16,192 bases of DNA from Agrobacterium fabrum (GTDB lineage Bacteria > Pseudomonadota > Alphaproteobacteria > Rhizobiales > Rhizobiaceae): contig QFOL01000061.1 of NCBI GenBank assembly GCA_003241215.1, positions 1 to 16,192 of the forward strand, in the 5' to 3' direction. Below are positions 1 through 6,537 of the stretch, one piece after another; position 1 is the first letter of the stretch, and each line of letters begins with the position of its first letter. Made by a program: the position numbers and the translations under genes. The notes beneath the pieces are model-generated. The model saw only the letters and a list, made by a program, of their open reading frames with translations, had not been told where the DNA came from and ran no database searches.

Positions 1-104
1 GCCGACCGGCCAAATCACCACGGGATAAGCTTGCCATACTGCCGTTACCGGCTTGCGTCAATGCTTTCCTTTTGGTTTTGTCGCCGTAAAAAGGAATGAT
101 GACG

Positions 105-1202
105 ATGACGAGAACCACGGGCATTTTGGCGGATGGCGCGATCAAGGCGCTGTTTGCGGGCGGCAAGCTGAAGAGCGAGGCCGATCTCGATACTGATCAG
201 GTGCAGCCCGCCAGCCTCGATCTCAGGCTCGGCTCGAAGGCCTATCGCGTGCGCGCCAGTTTCATGCCCGGCCCCGGAAACCGCGTCATCGACAAGCTCA
301 ATCGTCTCAGCCTGCACGAGATCGACCTTACCCAGGGCGCGGTGCTGGAAACCGGTTGTGTCTATATCGTTCCCTTGATGGAAAGTCTTGTGCTGCCCGC
401 GGACATGTCGGCCTCGGCCAATCCGAAAAGCTCGACCGGCCGTCTCGATATCTTCACCCGCGTCATGACTGACGGCGCGCAGGAATTCGACAAGATACCG
501 GCGGGTTATGCCGGCCCGCTCTATCTGGAAATCAGCCCGCGCACCTTCCCCATCGTGGTGCGACGCGGCTCGCGCCTGTCGCAGATCCGCTTCCGCATCG
601 GCCATTCGCTGCTCAACGAAAGTGAACTGCTGAAGCTGCACGAGATGGAAACGCTGGTTGCCAGCGACACGCCCAACGTGACCGGCGGCGGCATCGCGCT
701 CTCGATCGACCTCAAGGGTTTCGGTGAAAACGGACTGATCGGTTATCGCGGCAAACATCACACGGCTGTGGTGGATGTCGACAGGAAGGCCCAGCACGAC
801 GTTCTCGATTTCTGGGAGCCGCTCTATGCGCGCGGCCGCGCGGAACTGATCCTCGACCCGGATGAATTCTATATTCTCGTCTCGCGCGAAGCCGTCCACG
901 TTCCGCCGCTCTATGCGGCCGAAATGACACCCTTCGACCCGCTGGTGGGCGAATTCCGCGTGCACTACGCCGGCTTCTTCGATCCCGGCTTCGGCCATGC
1001 GCAGGCGGGCGGTACCGGCAGCCGCGCCGTGCTCGAAGTCCGCAGCCACGAGGTTCCCTTCATTCTCGAACACGGCCAGATCGTCGGTCGGCTGGTTTAC
1101 GAGCATATGTTGCAGAAACCGGAAGGCCTCTATGGCACCGGCCTCGGCTCCAATTATCAGGCGCAGGGGCTGAAGCTCTCCAAGCATTTTCGCGCCGAAT
1201 AA
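105..1202 (+). CDS. dcd: 2'-deoxycytidine 5'-triphosphate deaminase (double-length Dcd)
   Basis: Deaminates dCTP to dUTP in the cytoplasm, feeding dTMP synthesis. At about 365 residues it is roughly twice the classical Dcd and shows two dUTPase-like halves, as in the long alphaproteobacterial form. The first half has PASLDLRLG and NPKSSTGRLD. The second has AEMTPFDPLVGEF followed by a glycine-rich strand, resembling the substrate-binding and catalytic-Glu region of Dcd. In-frame ATGs lie at 96, 99 and 105. The AAGGA ribosome-binding site ends at 95, so ATG 105 (MTRTTG) has the best spacing; 96 is the longer alternative. The gene stands alone upstream of a tRNA-Gly gene. The family assignment is from recognised motifs; assigning functions to each half is inference. 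Confidence 0.9.
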   Translation: MTRTTGILADGAIKALFAGGKLKSEADLDTDQVQPASLDLRLGSKAYRVRASFMPGPGNRVIDKLNRLSLHEIDLTQGAVLETGCVYIVPLMESLVLPADMSASANPKSSTGRLDIFTRVMTDGAQEFDKIPAGYAGPLYLEISPRTFPIVVRRGSRLSQIRFRIGHSLLNESELLKLHEMETLVASDTPNVTGGGIALSIDLKGFGENGLIGYRGKHHTAVVDVDRKAQHDVLDFWEPLYARGRAELILDPDEFYILVSREAVHVPPLYAAEMTPFDPLVGEFRVHYAGFFDPGFGHAQAGGTGSRAVLEVRSHEVPFILEHGQIVGRLVYEHMLQKPEGLYGTGLGSNYQAQGLKLSKHFRAE

Positions 1203-1210
1203 CGAACCCG

Positions 1211-1229
1211 GCGGGTGCTTGACACCCGC
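1211..1229 (+). promoter_or_regulatory. Hairpin with tRNA-Gly acceptor-stem sequence
   Basis: GCGGGTG at 1211-1217 and CACCCGC at 1223-1229 form a perfect 7-bp stem with a 5-nt loop, 8 nt after the dcd stop. The two arms are identical to the two acceptor strands of the tRNA-Gly that starts 30 nt downstream. No T tract follows, so a factor-independent terminator is not supported. It may be an mRNA 3' end structure or a tRNA-derived remnant. Confidence 0.5.
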
Positions 1230-1258
1230 TGCGAACTATCCGATGTCTTATGTGCGGC

Positions 1259-1332
1259 GCGGGTGTAGCTCAATGGTAGAGCAGCAGCTTCCCAAGCTGA
1301 ATACGAGGGTTCGATTCCCTTCACCCGCTCCA
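1259..1332 (+). tRNA. tRNA-Gly (anticodon CCC)
   Basis: A 74-nt gene with a full cloverleaf. The acceptor stem is GCGGGTG/CACCCGC, the D arm GCTCAATGGTAGAGC, and the anticodon stem CAGC(T)/(A)GCTG. The loop TTCCCAA carries anticodon CCC with U33. The T arm is GAGGG-TTCGATT-CCCTT, which closes through G-U wobble. The discriminator is U73 and the 3' CCA is encoded. It reads GGG codons. The foreign-looking, AT-rich stretch begins immediately downstream, which is common beside tRNA genes. Confidence 0.97.
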
Positions 1333-1335
1333 GCG

Positions 1336-1535
1336 ATGCCGCGATCCACGTGCCGGATATTGCGTCACAAGCCGAATGTGATCGGCATTGAGCTTGACGC
1401 TGAAGAGTGGGTAAATATCGAGGACCTGCTAGCAAGGCCCATATTCCCCTGATACCCGAACTTTTGCTTGAAGTTGTTGAGACCAGCGACAAGAAGCGCT
1501 TCGCCATTTCTGCGGATGGGCAATTTATCATCTGA
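1336..1535 (+). pseudogene. kptA: Remnant of RNA 2'-phosphotransferase (KptA/Tpt1), N-terminal part, frameshifted
   Basis: Begins 3 nt after the tRNA. In the first frame, ATG at 1336 gives LRHKPNVIGIELDAEEW and then VNIEDLLA. This matches the start of KptA proteins (LRH-P--IG--LD-EGW--ID-LL). That frame stops at 1450-1452. The sequence resumes in another frame with LLLEVVETSDKKRFAISADG, matching the next KptA block, and ends at 1533-1535. The family is normally about 180 residues, so the remnant keeps only the N-terminal third. It has a frameshift or small deletion near 1440-1455 and lacks the rest of the NAD-binding fold. It cannot be functional. Active KptA removes the 2'-phosphate from RNA using NAD. 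Confidence 0.72.
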
Positions 1536-1695
1536 GAGTCAACTGACGCAAAAATAGTAATAAATTAGATAACTTTATTATAAAGAGAATTTCTATCTTC
1601 AAAAAATTGATGTTCAAAAAATATTAGAAATAATGATTTATTATTCATAGTGACGAGTTTAATATTTGATTTTTTCTAGTGTATGGATCGATATT

Positions 1696-1974
1696 ATGAT
1701 CGAGAATATTATTTTAGGAATATTTTATATATCTGTGACGGCGTATTTTTTGGTGTCTATGGCAATATCAGAAGTTCGAGATATTATGTTTTATAAAAAC
1801 AACAACTGGAACTTTGAACTTGATAGTCACCCGAAATGGAAGTCGTATGAAGGGGATTCAGATAAGCAGGTTTCAAACAGATCAAGAGTAATATTTTGCA
1901 TGCCAACTGCGATTCTATTTTTGTCTTTACAGATGGTTGCAATAGTTTACGTAATTATAATAAATTATATGTGA
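1696..1974 (+). CDS. Small membrane protein of unknown function in AT-rich DNA
   Basis: About 92 residues from ATG 1696 (MIENIILGIF). A TTG at 1666 would add ten residues but lacks a convincing ribosome-binding site. Two hydrophobic stretches are visible, at about residues 4-24 and 65-92. They flank a polar middle containing NNNWNFELDSHPKWKSYEG. The protein ends within the second hydrophobic segment, so it would be a two-pass inner-membrane protein. Surrounding DNA is strikingly AT-rich, unlike everything else in the window, and codon choice follows this, which suggests horizontal transfer. I do not recognise the family. It may be a real cargo gene or a leftover of a degraded island. Confidence 0.5.
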   Translation: MIENIILGIFYISVTAYFLVSMAISEVRDIMFYKNNNWNFELDSHPKWKSYEGDSDKQVSNRSRVIFCMPTAILFLSLQMVAIVYVIIINYM

Positions 1975-2305
1975 ATAATATTTTGTTCGAGGAGAATATC
2001 TTATAATAACTTGAAATATTTTTTTAGATTAGAATTTAAGTCTGCATTTTTACTTGGGATTATCGGTTTGATGGCGTGATATGTGACCTTTGAAGGAACG
2101 ACGCGGCAGAACACCGCGTTGGGCTATTTGAAGTGTAATATCTGCAAAAATCTCGGTTCGACGGCCATCCGATGCCGTTCGGGTTGTGGATGGCGTAACG
2201 CTTCGGAAGTAAGAGCATTACCATAAAAGAATAGTACACAATTTTGCTTGACTGTGATTAAATTGCACGTAACAGTTGATGCAGTCGTAACATAGGGGAA
2301 GTGTT
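1975..2305. other. Gene-free stretch upstream of aqpZ with two hairpins
   Basis: No convincing gene. The AT-rich composition ends near 2080, where normal base use resumes, so this is probably the right boundary of the acquired strip. Two inverted repeats are visible. ACGCGG 2101-2106 pairs with CCGCGT 2114-2119 (7-nt loop). GCCATCC 2164-2170 pairs with GGATGGC 2188-2194 (17-nt loop). A TTGACT at 2248-2253 could be the -35 of an aqpZ promoter, but the matching -10 is poor. GGGGAAG just before ATG 2306 is the ribosome-binding site. Confidence 0.4.
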
Positions 2306-3031
2306 ATGAGTCGCAAGCTTCTTTCGGAATTTCTGGGTACCTTTTGGCTCGTGTTCGGAGGCTGCGGCAGTGCTGTTTTTGCCGCCGGCTTTCCTGAGCT
2401 CGGCATTGGCTTCCTTGGTGTGGCCTTCGCTTTCGGTCTGACGGTGCTGACCATGGCCTATGCGGTTGGCGGCATTTCGGGCGGGCATTTCAATCCGGCG
2501 GTTTCCGTTGGCCTTTCCGTTGCCGGTAAATTCCCGGCGTCGAACCTCCTGCCCTATATCGTGGCGCAGGTTCTGGGGGCGATTGTCGCGGCCGCGGCGC
2601 TTTATGTCATTCTTACGGGCAAGGCGGGGGCGGAGATTGGCGGTTTTGCAGCCAATGGTTATGGTGAACATTCGCCGGGCGGATATTCTCTCGTTTCGGC
2701 GCTGCTGATCGAGGTCATCCTGACGGCGTTTTTCCTGATCGTCATTCTCGGGTCGACACATGGCAGGGTTCCGGCTGGTTTCGCGCCGATCGCCATCGGT
2801 CTCGCCTTAACCCTTATTCATCTGATTTCCATCCCGGTCACCAACACATCGGTCAATCCGGCCCGCTCGACGGGGCAGGCCCTGTTTGTCGGCGGATGGG
2901 CGCTGCAGCAGCTTTGGCTGTTCTGGCTCGCGCCGATCCTCGGCGGCGCCATTGGCGCCGTGATCTGGAAGATTTTCGGCGAGGAAGAGAAGGCCGGCCA
3001 TGCCGGTTCTGCCCAGCCTGCGCAGACTTGA
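2306..3031 (+). CDS. aqpZ: Aquaporin Z (water channel)
   Basis: A 241-residue inner-membrane channel of the MIP family, the usual AqpZ length. It has six predicted membrane spans and both half-helix motifs: NPA at residues 63-65 ([10 protein letters not shown]) and NPAR at 184-187 ([10 protein letters not shown]). The selectivity-filter residues expected for a water-selective AqpZ are present: Phe43, His172, Thr181 and Arg187. This argues against a glycerol facilitator. The start is supported by GGGGAAG about 6 nt upstream. It is followed after 53 nt by a small glycine-rich gene in the same direction, with a hairpin between them that may separate or tune the two. Confidence 0.95.
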   Translation: MSRKLLSEFLGTFWLVFGGCGSAVFAAGFPELGIGFLGVAFAFGLTVLTMAYAVGGISGGHFNPAVSVGLSVAGKFPASNLLPYIVAQVLGAIVAAAALYVILTGKAGAEIGGFAANGYGEHSPGGYSLVSALLIEVILTAFFLIVILGSTHGRVPAGFAPIAIGLALTLIHLISIPVTNTSVNPARSTGQALFVGGWALQQLWLFWLAPILGGAIGAVIWKIFGEEEKAGHAGSAQPAQT

Positions 3032-3042
3032 ATAAGAGGGTT

Positions 3043-3070
3043 TTGTTTCTCCGAATGGTCGGAGAAACAA
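3043..3070 (+). promoter_or_regulatory. Perfect 11-bp hairpin between aqpZ and the glycine-rich gene
   Basis: TTGTTTCTCCG (3043-3053) and CGGAGAAACAA (3060-3070) pair completely around the 6-nt loop AATGGT. It starts 12 nt after the aqpZ stop and ends 4 nt before the GGAGG of the next gene. There is no T tract on either strand, so it is not a standard intrinsic terminator. An mRNA 3'-stabilising structure or a translation-control element for the downstream gene is plausible. Confidence 0.6.
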
Positions 3071-3084
3071 GTGAGGAGGATGAC

Positions 3085-3378
3085 ATGGATCTTGCTTCTA
3101 TATTGGCCCAGATCGTCGGCGGTGCGGTGGGCGGCACGGCTGGCGGAAAGATAGTGAAGGATTCCGATCTCGGCTCGCTCGGTAACCTGATCGCGGGCGC
3201 CATTGGCGGCATCGGCGGCGGAACCGTGCTCGGATCGCTGCTCGGCGCGGCGGGAGATGCGGCAGCCGGCGGCGTGGATATCGGCGCTCTCGCCGGCCAG
3301 CTCGTTGGCGGCGGTGTCGGCGGCCTGATCGTGCAGATCATCGTCGGCCTGATCAAGAACAGGCTTGTCGCCAAATAG
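3085..3378 (+). CDS. Small glycine/alanine-rich membrane-associated protein, unknown function
   Basis: 97 residues from ATG 3085, preceded by GGAGG at 3075-3079 with ideal spacing; a longer frame extends upstream but overlaps aqpZ and has no such site. The protein is almost entirely Gly, Ala, Ile, Leu and Val with repeated GG-xxG patterns (GGAVGGTAGG, GAIGGIGGG, GGGVGGL). It ends in a basic tail, KNRLVAK. Glycine-zipper-like segments of this kind favour packing of membrane helices. I recognise the composition as common in rhizobial small hypothetical proteins, but assign no function. Its position downstream of aqpZ suggests co-transcription, unless the hairpin ends the upstream message. Confidence 0.75.
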   Translation: MDLASILAQIVGGAVGGTAGGKIVKDSDLGSLGNLIAGAIGGIGGGTVLGSLLGAAGDAAAGGVDIGALAGQLVGGGVGGLIVQIIVGLIKNRLVAK

Positions 3379-3411
3379 AGTTATCAGGCCGCTTCGGTGG
3401 CGACGTGAAAC

Positions 3412-3444
3412 GCCTTGCCGTGGAAAAGGCCCGTTCGGCAAGGC
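3412..3444. terminator. Stem-loop downstream of the glycine-rich gene
   Basis: GCCTTGCCG (3412-3420) pairs perfectly with CGGCAAGGC (3436-3444) around a 15-nt loop, 34 nt after the stop at 3378. The stem is GC-rich but lacks a T run (ATCTTG follows). It could mark the 3' end of the aqpZ-region transcript or be a structured element; terminator function is inferred. Confidence 0.35.
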
Positions 3445-3564
3445 ATCTTGAATATTGATGCTTCGATAGCCCATCGTCATCGAAGCCAGAGCCGTCTTGC
3501 GAATTTCAGAAGTACCGTCTGGAACAGCAAGGCCTGTTCCGCGTATCGTGAAAAACCGCTCTCT

Positions 3565-3588
3565 GGTTCTGTCCCGGGTTCTGTCCCG
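3565..3588. repeat. Perfect 12-bp tandem duplication
   Basis: GGTTCTGTCCCG occurs twice head to tail (3565-3576 and 3577-3588), directly abutting the stop codon of the glycosyltransferase gene (minus strand, 3589-3591). It lies just outside the coding sequence and looks like a small slippage duplication. Confidence 0.85.
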
Positions 3589-4218
3589 TCAGGCCGGATT
3601 TTTGACGACTGGCACATGCGGTGTCTTGTTCCAGACGAAGGGCCTAGTTTTCAACTCCACCACGGCGCGCCAGGCCGCAACGGACATCATCAGCCAGTAG
3701 AGCGGGATTGCCGTCCAGCGGCGTCCGACCTGTTTTTTCTCGTAGGATATCATCCTGTTTCGGCCCATCAGCATGAAGATGGCGTAGCTTCCGAGGATAT
3801 TCAGCGTATCGATGGTGAATAGAATGCCCTGCCAGGACAGCAGCATATCCTCGCCATTTTCGCGGATCGCCATGACCATGAAGGCGAAGGAAACGTACAG
3901 AAAGGGATGCGTCAGTGATGACAGGAGCATCCCGCCGATCAGCAGTTGAAAGACCAGATAGGCGCGCCATCCCATGTTGCGGGCGGTTGCAAAGGGTGCG
4001 CGTGTCATCACCAGCCAGCTTTGCAGCCATCCCTTGTACCACCGTGCACGCTGGCTCAACCAGACGGGAAGCGATGTCGGCGCATCCTCCAGCGTTTGCC
4101 GCCGGATGACGCCGCAACGATAACCGAGCCTGTGCAGCCTCAGGCCGATATCGGCATCTTCCGTCACATTATAGGGGTCCCATGCACCCGCCCGGCGCAA
4201 CGCGGCGGTCCGGAAATG
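3589..4218 (-). pseudogene. Glycosyltransferase family 2, 3' part, severed by the IS1595-type element
   Basis: The C-terminal third of the gene whose 5' part lies at 7658-8973. Joining the two halves and dropping one copy of CGGAAATG restores an uninterrupted 645-codon frame (GGTSNHF|RTAALRR). This part holds TED (about residues 455-457 of the intact protein), the catalytic-base region. It also holds QRARW (492-496), the QxxRW signature of processive membrane GT2 enzymes, then several membrane spans and a hydrophilic tail. Without the nucleotide-binding half it cannot work alone. The terminal repeat of the element supplies an ATG at 4222-4224 in frame (MPHFRT), so a 211-residue fragment could in principle be made, but no ribosome-binding site is visible. 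Confidence 0.9.
4211..4218. repeat. Target site duplication, left copy (CGGAAATG)
   Basis: CGGAAATG directly abuts the left terminal repeat and recurs at 7658-7665 next to the right one. Eight base pairs is the duplication length known for IS1595-family elements. Confidence 0.93.
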
Positions 4219-4236
4219 CGGCATTATGTAGCTGAC
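4219..4236 (+). repeat. Left terminal inverted repeat
   Basis: CGGCATTATGTAGCTGAC, an exact reverse complement of 7640-7657. Beyond 18 bp the similarity drops to scattered matches over the next six bases. Confidence 0.95.
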
Positions 4237-4286
4237 ACATGTCAGTCTCCCTGTCTGTCTAGGCGGCTGACAGCTATAACAGCGGC

Positions 4287-4772
4287 ATGAGTATCAGGTT
4301 ATCACGCACAGACACATTCGAGCACACGATCAACGGCCTCTTGAAGAAGCGGGCCGATCTGTTTGGTGAAGCTGAGAAGCTTCGAGACAGGATGGCAGAG
4401 ATCAAGAATGACACCCACGCCATCGATCGAGTCCTGCAGTCGCTTGGCTATGAGGGTGACCTGGATGCAGCCATGCCGAGGCAGAAGCGCGATGTCATCT
4501 TCGGGCGTGGGGAACTCACCCGGGCGATCCTGTCGGAACTGCGGAACAATGACGCGCCGATGTCGAGCCGAGAGATTGCCCAGACCCTGATTGCCGTACG
4601 CGGCGAGGACGCCAGAGACCGGAAGTACCTGTCCGACCTCGTGAAGCGAGTTTCGAAAGCTCTGCGGCAGCAGCGCGAGGATGGCAACGTTAGGGCGCTA
4701 AAGGACAACCGCGGCAATGTCATGTGGGCGCGGAGGCTCGGGCCAATCGCCGGACCCGTCCGGGGAGACTAG
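4287..4772 (+). CDS. Passenger protein: N-terminal coiled coil plus winged-helix-like domain, unknown function
   Basis: 161 residues, the only protein gene of the element on the plus strand, starting 51 nt inside the left repeat. Residues about 12-50 form a charged heptad-like helix (NGLLKKRADLFGEAEKLRDR). A linker follows, then about 70-150 resembles a winged-helix domain (GELTRAILSELRNNDAPMSS, REIAQTLIAV, a basic helix, and GNVMWARR at the end). The arrangement echoes the minus-strand protein at 6646-7128. A DNA-binding regulator or transposition accessory is plausible but inferred. No strong ribosome-binding site is visible before ATG 4287. Its TAG stop shares a CTAG with the stop of the convergent gene. 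Confidence 0.75.
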   Translation: MSIRLSRTDTFEHTINGLLKKRADLFGEAEKLRDRMAEIKNDTHAIDRVLQSLGYEGDLDAAMPRQKRDVIFGRGELTRAILSELRNNDAPMSSREIAQTLIAVRGEDARDRKYLSDLVKRVSKALRQQREDGNVRALKDNRGNVMWARRLGPIAGPVRGD

Positions 4773-5245
4773 GACACTGGTTTCTTGAGCTTGAGGTTCT
4801 CTGCGGCGATCAGCGCGGCGACATCTGCATAGGAGCGATCAATGTAGCTGCGATCAGCAAGCCATGTTGAGACCTCCGCCCAGTTCCAGAGTGGCCTATC
4901 TGATGCTTGTCTCGCGACTGGCAACGGGAACCCTTCGCCAGCTCCATTTGCCAAGGCATGCACGGTGCCCCAGGACAAGCCCGGCATGTGCCCCATTTCG
5001 GACAGAGTGATCAGCGTGTCAGGAGCAATCCCGAGAACCTCGCCGCCTGATGAGCGCACGACATCGCACGCGTCTTGGATCGCTTGGGCTACGAGTTCGG
5101 TCTCTCGAGTGAAGCCGATCATGACGAGCCTGTTCATCTCTTCAACATAGGGATCGGCAAGTCCATGCTTCGATAGGTTCGAGATGAACTCGTCCTCGTA
5201 TGGATCGATCCCGAATGTGACGACGCTGAAGAAGTGAACCGGCAT
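4769..5245 (-). CDS. AlpA/MerR-like helix-turn-helix DNA-binding protein
   Basis: 158 residues, starting 42 nt after the transposase stop on the same strand and probably co-transcribed. The N-terminal half (FSVVTFGIDPYEDEF) is not recognised beyond similarity to a widespread bacterial family of small HTH proteins. Residues about 75-130 carry the diagnostic pattern: TLITLSEMGHMPGLSWGTVH (helix-turn-helix), GFPLPV, then RPLWNWAEVSTWL. This layout (HTH, GFP-PV, LW-W-EV--WL) is typical of AlpA/MerR-like DNA-binding modules. It may repress element genes or act with the transposase; both are inference. Its TAG stop overlaps that of the convergent gene. Confidence 0.72.
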   Translation of the reverse strand: MPVHFFSVVTFGIDPYEDEFISNLSKHGLADPYVEEMNRLVMIGFTRETELVAQAIQDACDVVRSSGGEVLGIAPDTLITLSEMGHMPGLSWGTVHALANGAGEGFPLPVARQASDRPLWNWAEVSTWLADRSYIDRSYADVAALIAAENLKLKKPVS

Positions 5246-5287
5246 ATTGAACCTCCGAATCTATCGTGATGCGGACGACATGCTGGA

Positions 5288-6286
5288 TCAAGTGTGCGGC
5301 GGAGCTGTATCTGCCTGGATGGCTCGTTGCCAGTATCTTTGCCAGTTGCTCGATCTCGCAGAACTCAGCGAGGCGAAGGCCGCCAGTAGGAACTGCTCGC
5401 CATTGGACATCCGCCTTGTGTCCTCGCGCCACGCCATTTCCTTGGCGTATTCGTCGAGATACGGACCGGCGATGTGGTGGTGCTGGCCGATCTCGGCCCT
5501 CCGGATGCGCGAGAAGAAAGATTCGGCCTGATTGGTGCACGCACCATCATGGCTGTATGCCTTCTGGTGATTGATCCGCTTGATGTCGAACAGGATGTGC
5601 AACGGATCCCATCCCAGTGCCTCGTCAGCGTGAAGGGTGCTGTCCAACCGCACGCGGCGCTCGATGACGGATACCGCCTCGTTCTCCTTCCTGACCACGA
5701 ACGGCAGCGTGCGGCCGTTACGCTCGCGCATGACGACCACGACCCGACGCTTGCCGTTCTGGTTCTTCGCCAGTCGGCGATCCCTCCGGTTCTCGACATA
5801 GTTCGTGGGCTTCACATGGCCGCCGAAGTAGGCCCCATCGACCTCGACGACACCCGTGGCCTCCCGATCCGCGGCATCCCGCCCGATCGCCTCCCTGATC
5901 TTGTGGCAGAGCACAAAGGCCGTCTTGTACTGGCAGTCGAGGTCTCGGGACATCTGCAGGGCGGAATATCCCTTGGCACCGTTCACGTAGAGTGCGATGG
6001 CCACGAGGTACGTCTTGATCGGGAGCTTGTGCGAGGCGAAGATCGTCTTGCTAGTGACGCTGAACTGCTTGCCGCATGCCTGGCAGGTGAAGATCCTGCG
6101 GGCCTTGTGCTTGTACGAAGCCTGGCATCCGCAATGCGTGCAGACTGGCTCACCTCCGGTCTCCGACCAGCGGATCATCTGGAAATGATCGTATGCCTCA
6201 TCGTCAGTAAGCTGCGCCACCTTCATGATCGAAAGCGATCTGGCTTCCTTGGAAAGAAGAAAGTGCTGCCCTTGTGCCGTACCCAT
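5288..6286 (-). CDS. IS1595 family (ISXO2-like) transposase
   Basis: 332 residues. The start at 6286 is supported by the family-typical opening QHFLLSKEARSLSI; an internal Met at 6226 would remove it. A zinc ribbon is present with C49-x2-C52 and C68-x2-C71. The catalytic core shows Asp150 (VEVDGAYFGG), Asp221 (LHADE) and the NQAESFFSRIRRAEIGQHHH block with Asn252 and Glu255. It ends in the conserved YLDEYAKEMAWRED segment. Length and motifs indicate an intact enzyme that moves the element by DDE-type chemistry. The 252-nt region upstream holds three GTAATT repeats and a copy of the terminal-repeat core. Confidence 0.95.
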   Translation of the reverse strand: MGTAQGQHFLLSKEARSLSIMKVAQLTDDEAYDHFQMIRWSETGGEPVCTHCGCQASYKHKARRIFTCQACGKQFSVTSKTIFASHKLPIKTYLVAIALYVNGAKGYSALQMSRDLDCQYKTAFVLCHKIREAIGRDAADREATGVVEVDGAYFGGHVKPTNYVENRRDRRLAKNQNGKRRVVVVMRERNGRTLPFVVRKENEAVSVIERRVRLDSTLHADEALGWDPLHILFDIKRINHQKAYSHDGACTNQAESFFSRIRRAEIGQHHHIAGPYLDEYAKEMAWREDTRRMSNGEQFLLAAFASLSSARSSNWQRYWQRAIQADTAPPHT

Positions 6287-6537
6287 ACCCTTGGACCCCG
6301 TTTGAGGCCGTGTAATTGGGCATTATTCTCGTCATTGCAAAGTGTAATTTGCGCCTGAAAACACCGTAATTGCTATCCATTTGGATTCAAACCTCTTTAA
6401 TTTCAAGGATTCATAGTAAAAAGGATTCCTATTCTTGACATTTACTGTTAATTCCTCAGCGAGGCTCATCCCATCAGTGGCTCCAAATGACCGCGCACAC
6501 TTGCGCTTGACGTCGGGCACGGTCCTGATAAGTATTG
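6287..6537. promoter_or_regulatory. Upstream region of the transposase gene with GTAATT repeats
   Basis: No convincing gene. TGTAATTG at 6311-6318, TGTAATTT at 6343-6350 and CGTAATTG at 6365-6372 are in the same orientation. GGCATTAT at 6319-6326 copies the first bases of the terminal repeat. These lie 25-86 nt before the transposase start (minus strand). They could be promoter or self-regulation sites; this is inferred from position only. Composition is more AT-rich around 6340-6460, as expected of a promoter region. Confidence 0.35.

Noticed and set aside
45..1187. Long open frame antisense to dcd (380 codons)
   Set aside because: It covers dcd on the opposite strand, has no recognisable motif or ribosome-binding site, and is the usual mirror frame of a GC-rich gene.
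1259..2305. Search for a repeat of the tRNA-Gly 3' end as an integration attR
   Set aside because: No copy of the terminal T-arm/acceptor sequence longer than about 7 nt was found before aqpZ, so site-specific integration at the tRNA is not supported.
2818..3480. Open frames antisense to aqpZ and the glycine-rich gene
   Set aside because: Low-complexity products rich in Pro/Ala/Arg mirror the Gly/Ala-rich coding strand.
5474..6358. 294-codon open frame antisense to the transposase
   Set aside because: The opposite strand encodes a clear IS1595 transposase with zinc ribbon and catalytic motifs; the antisense frame shows none.
6332..6520. 62-codon minus-strand frame upstream of the transposase
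   Set aside because: No ribosome-binding site, no recognisable motif, and it overlaps the likely transposase promoter region.
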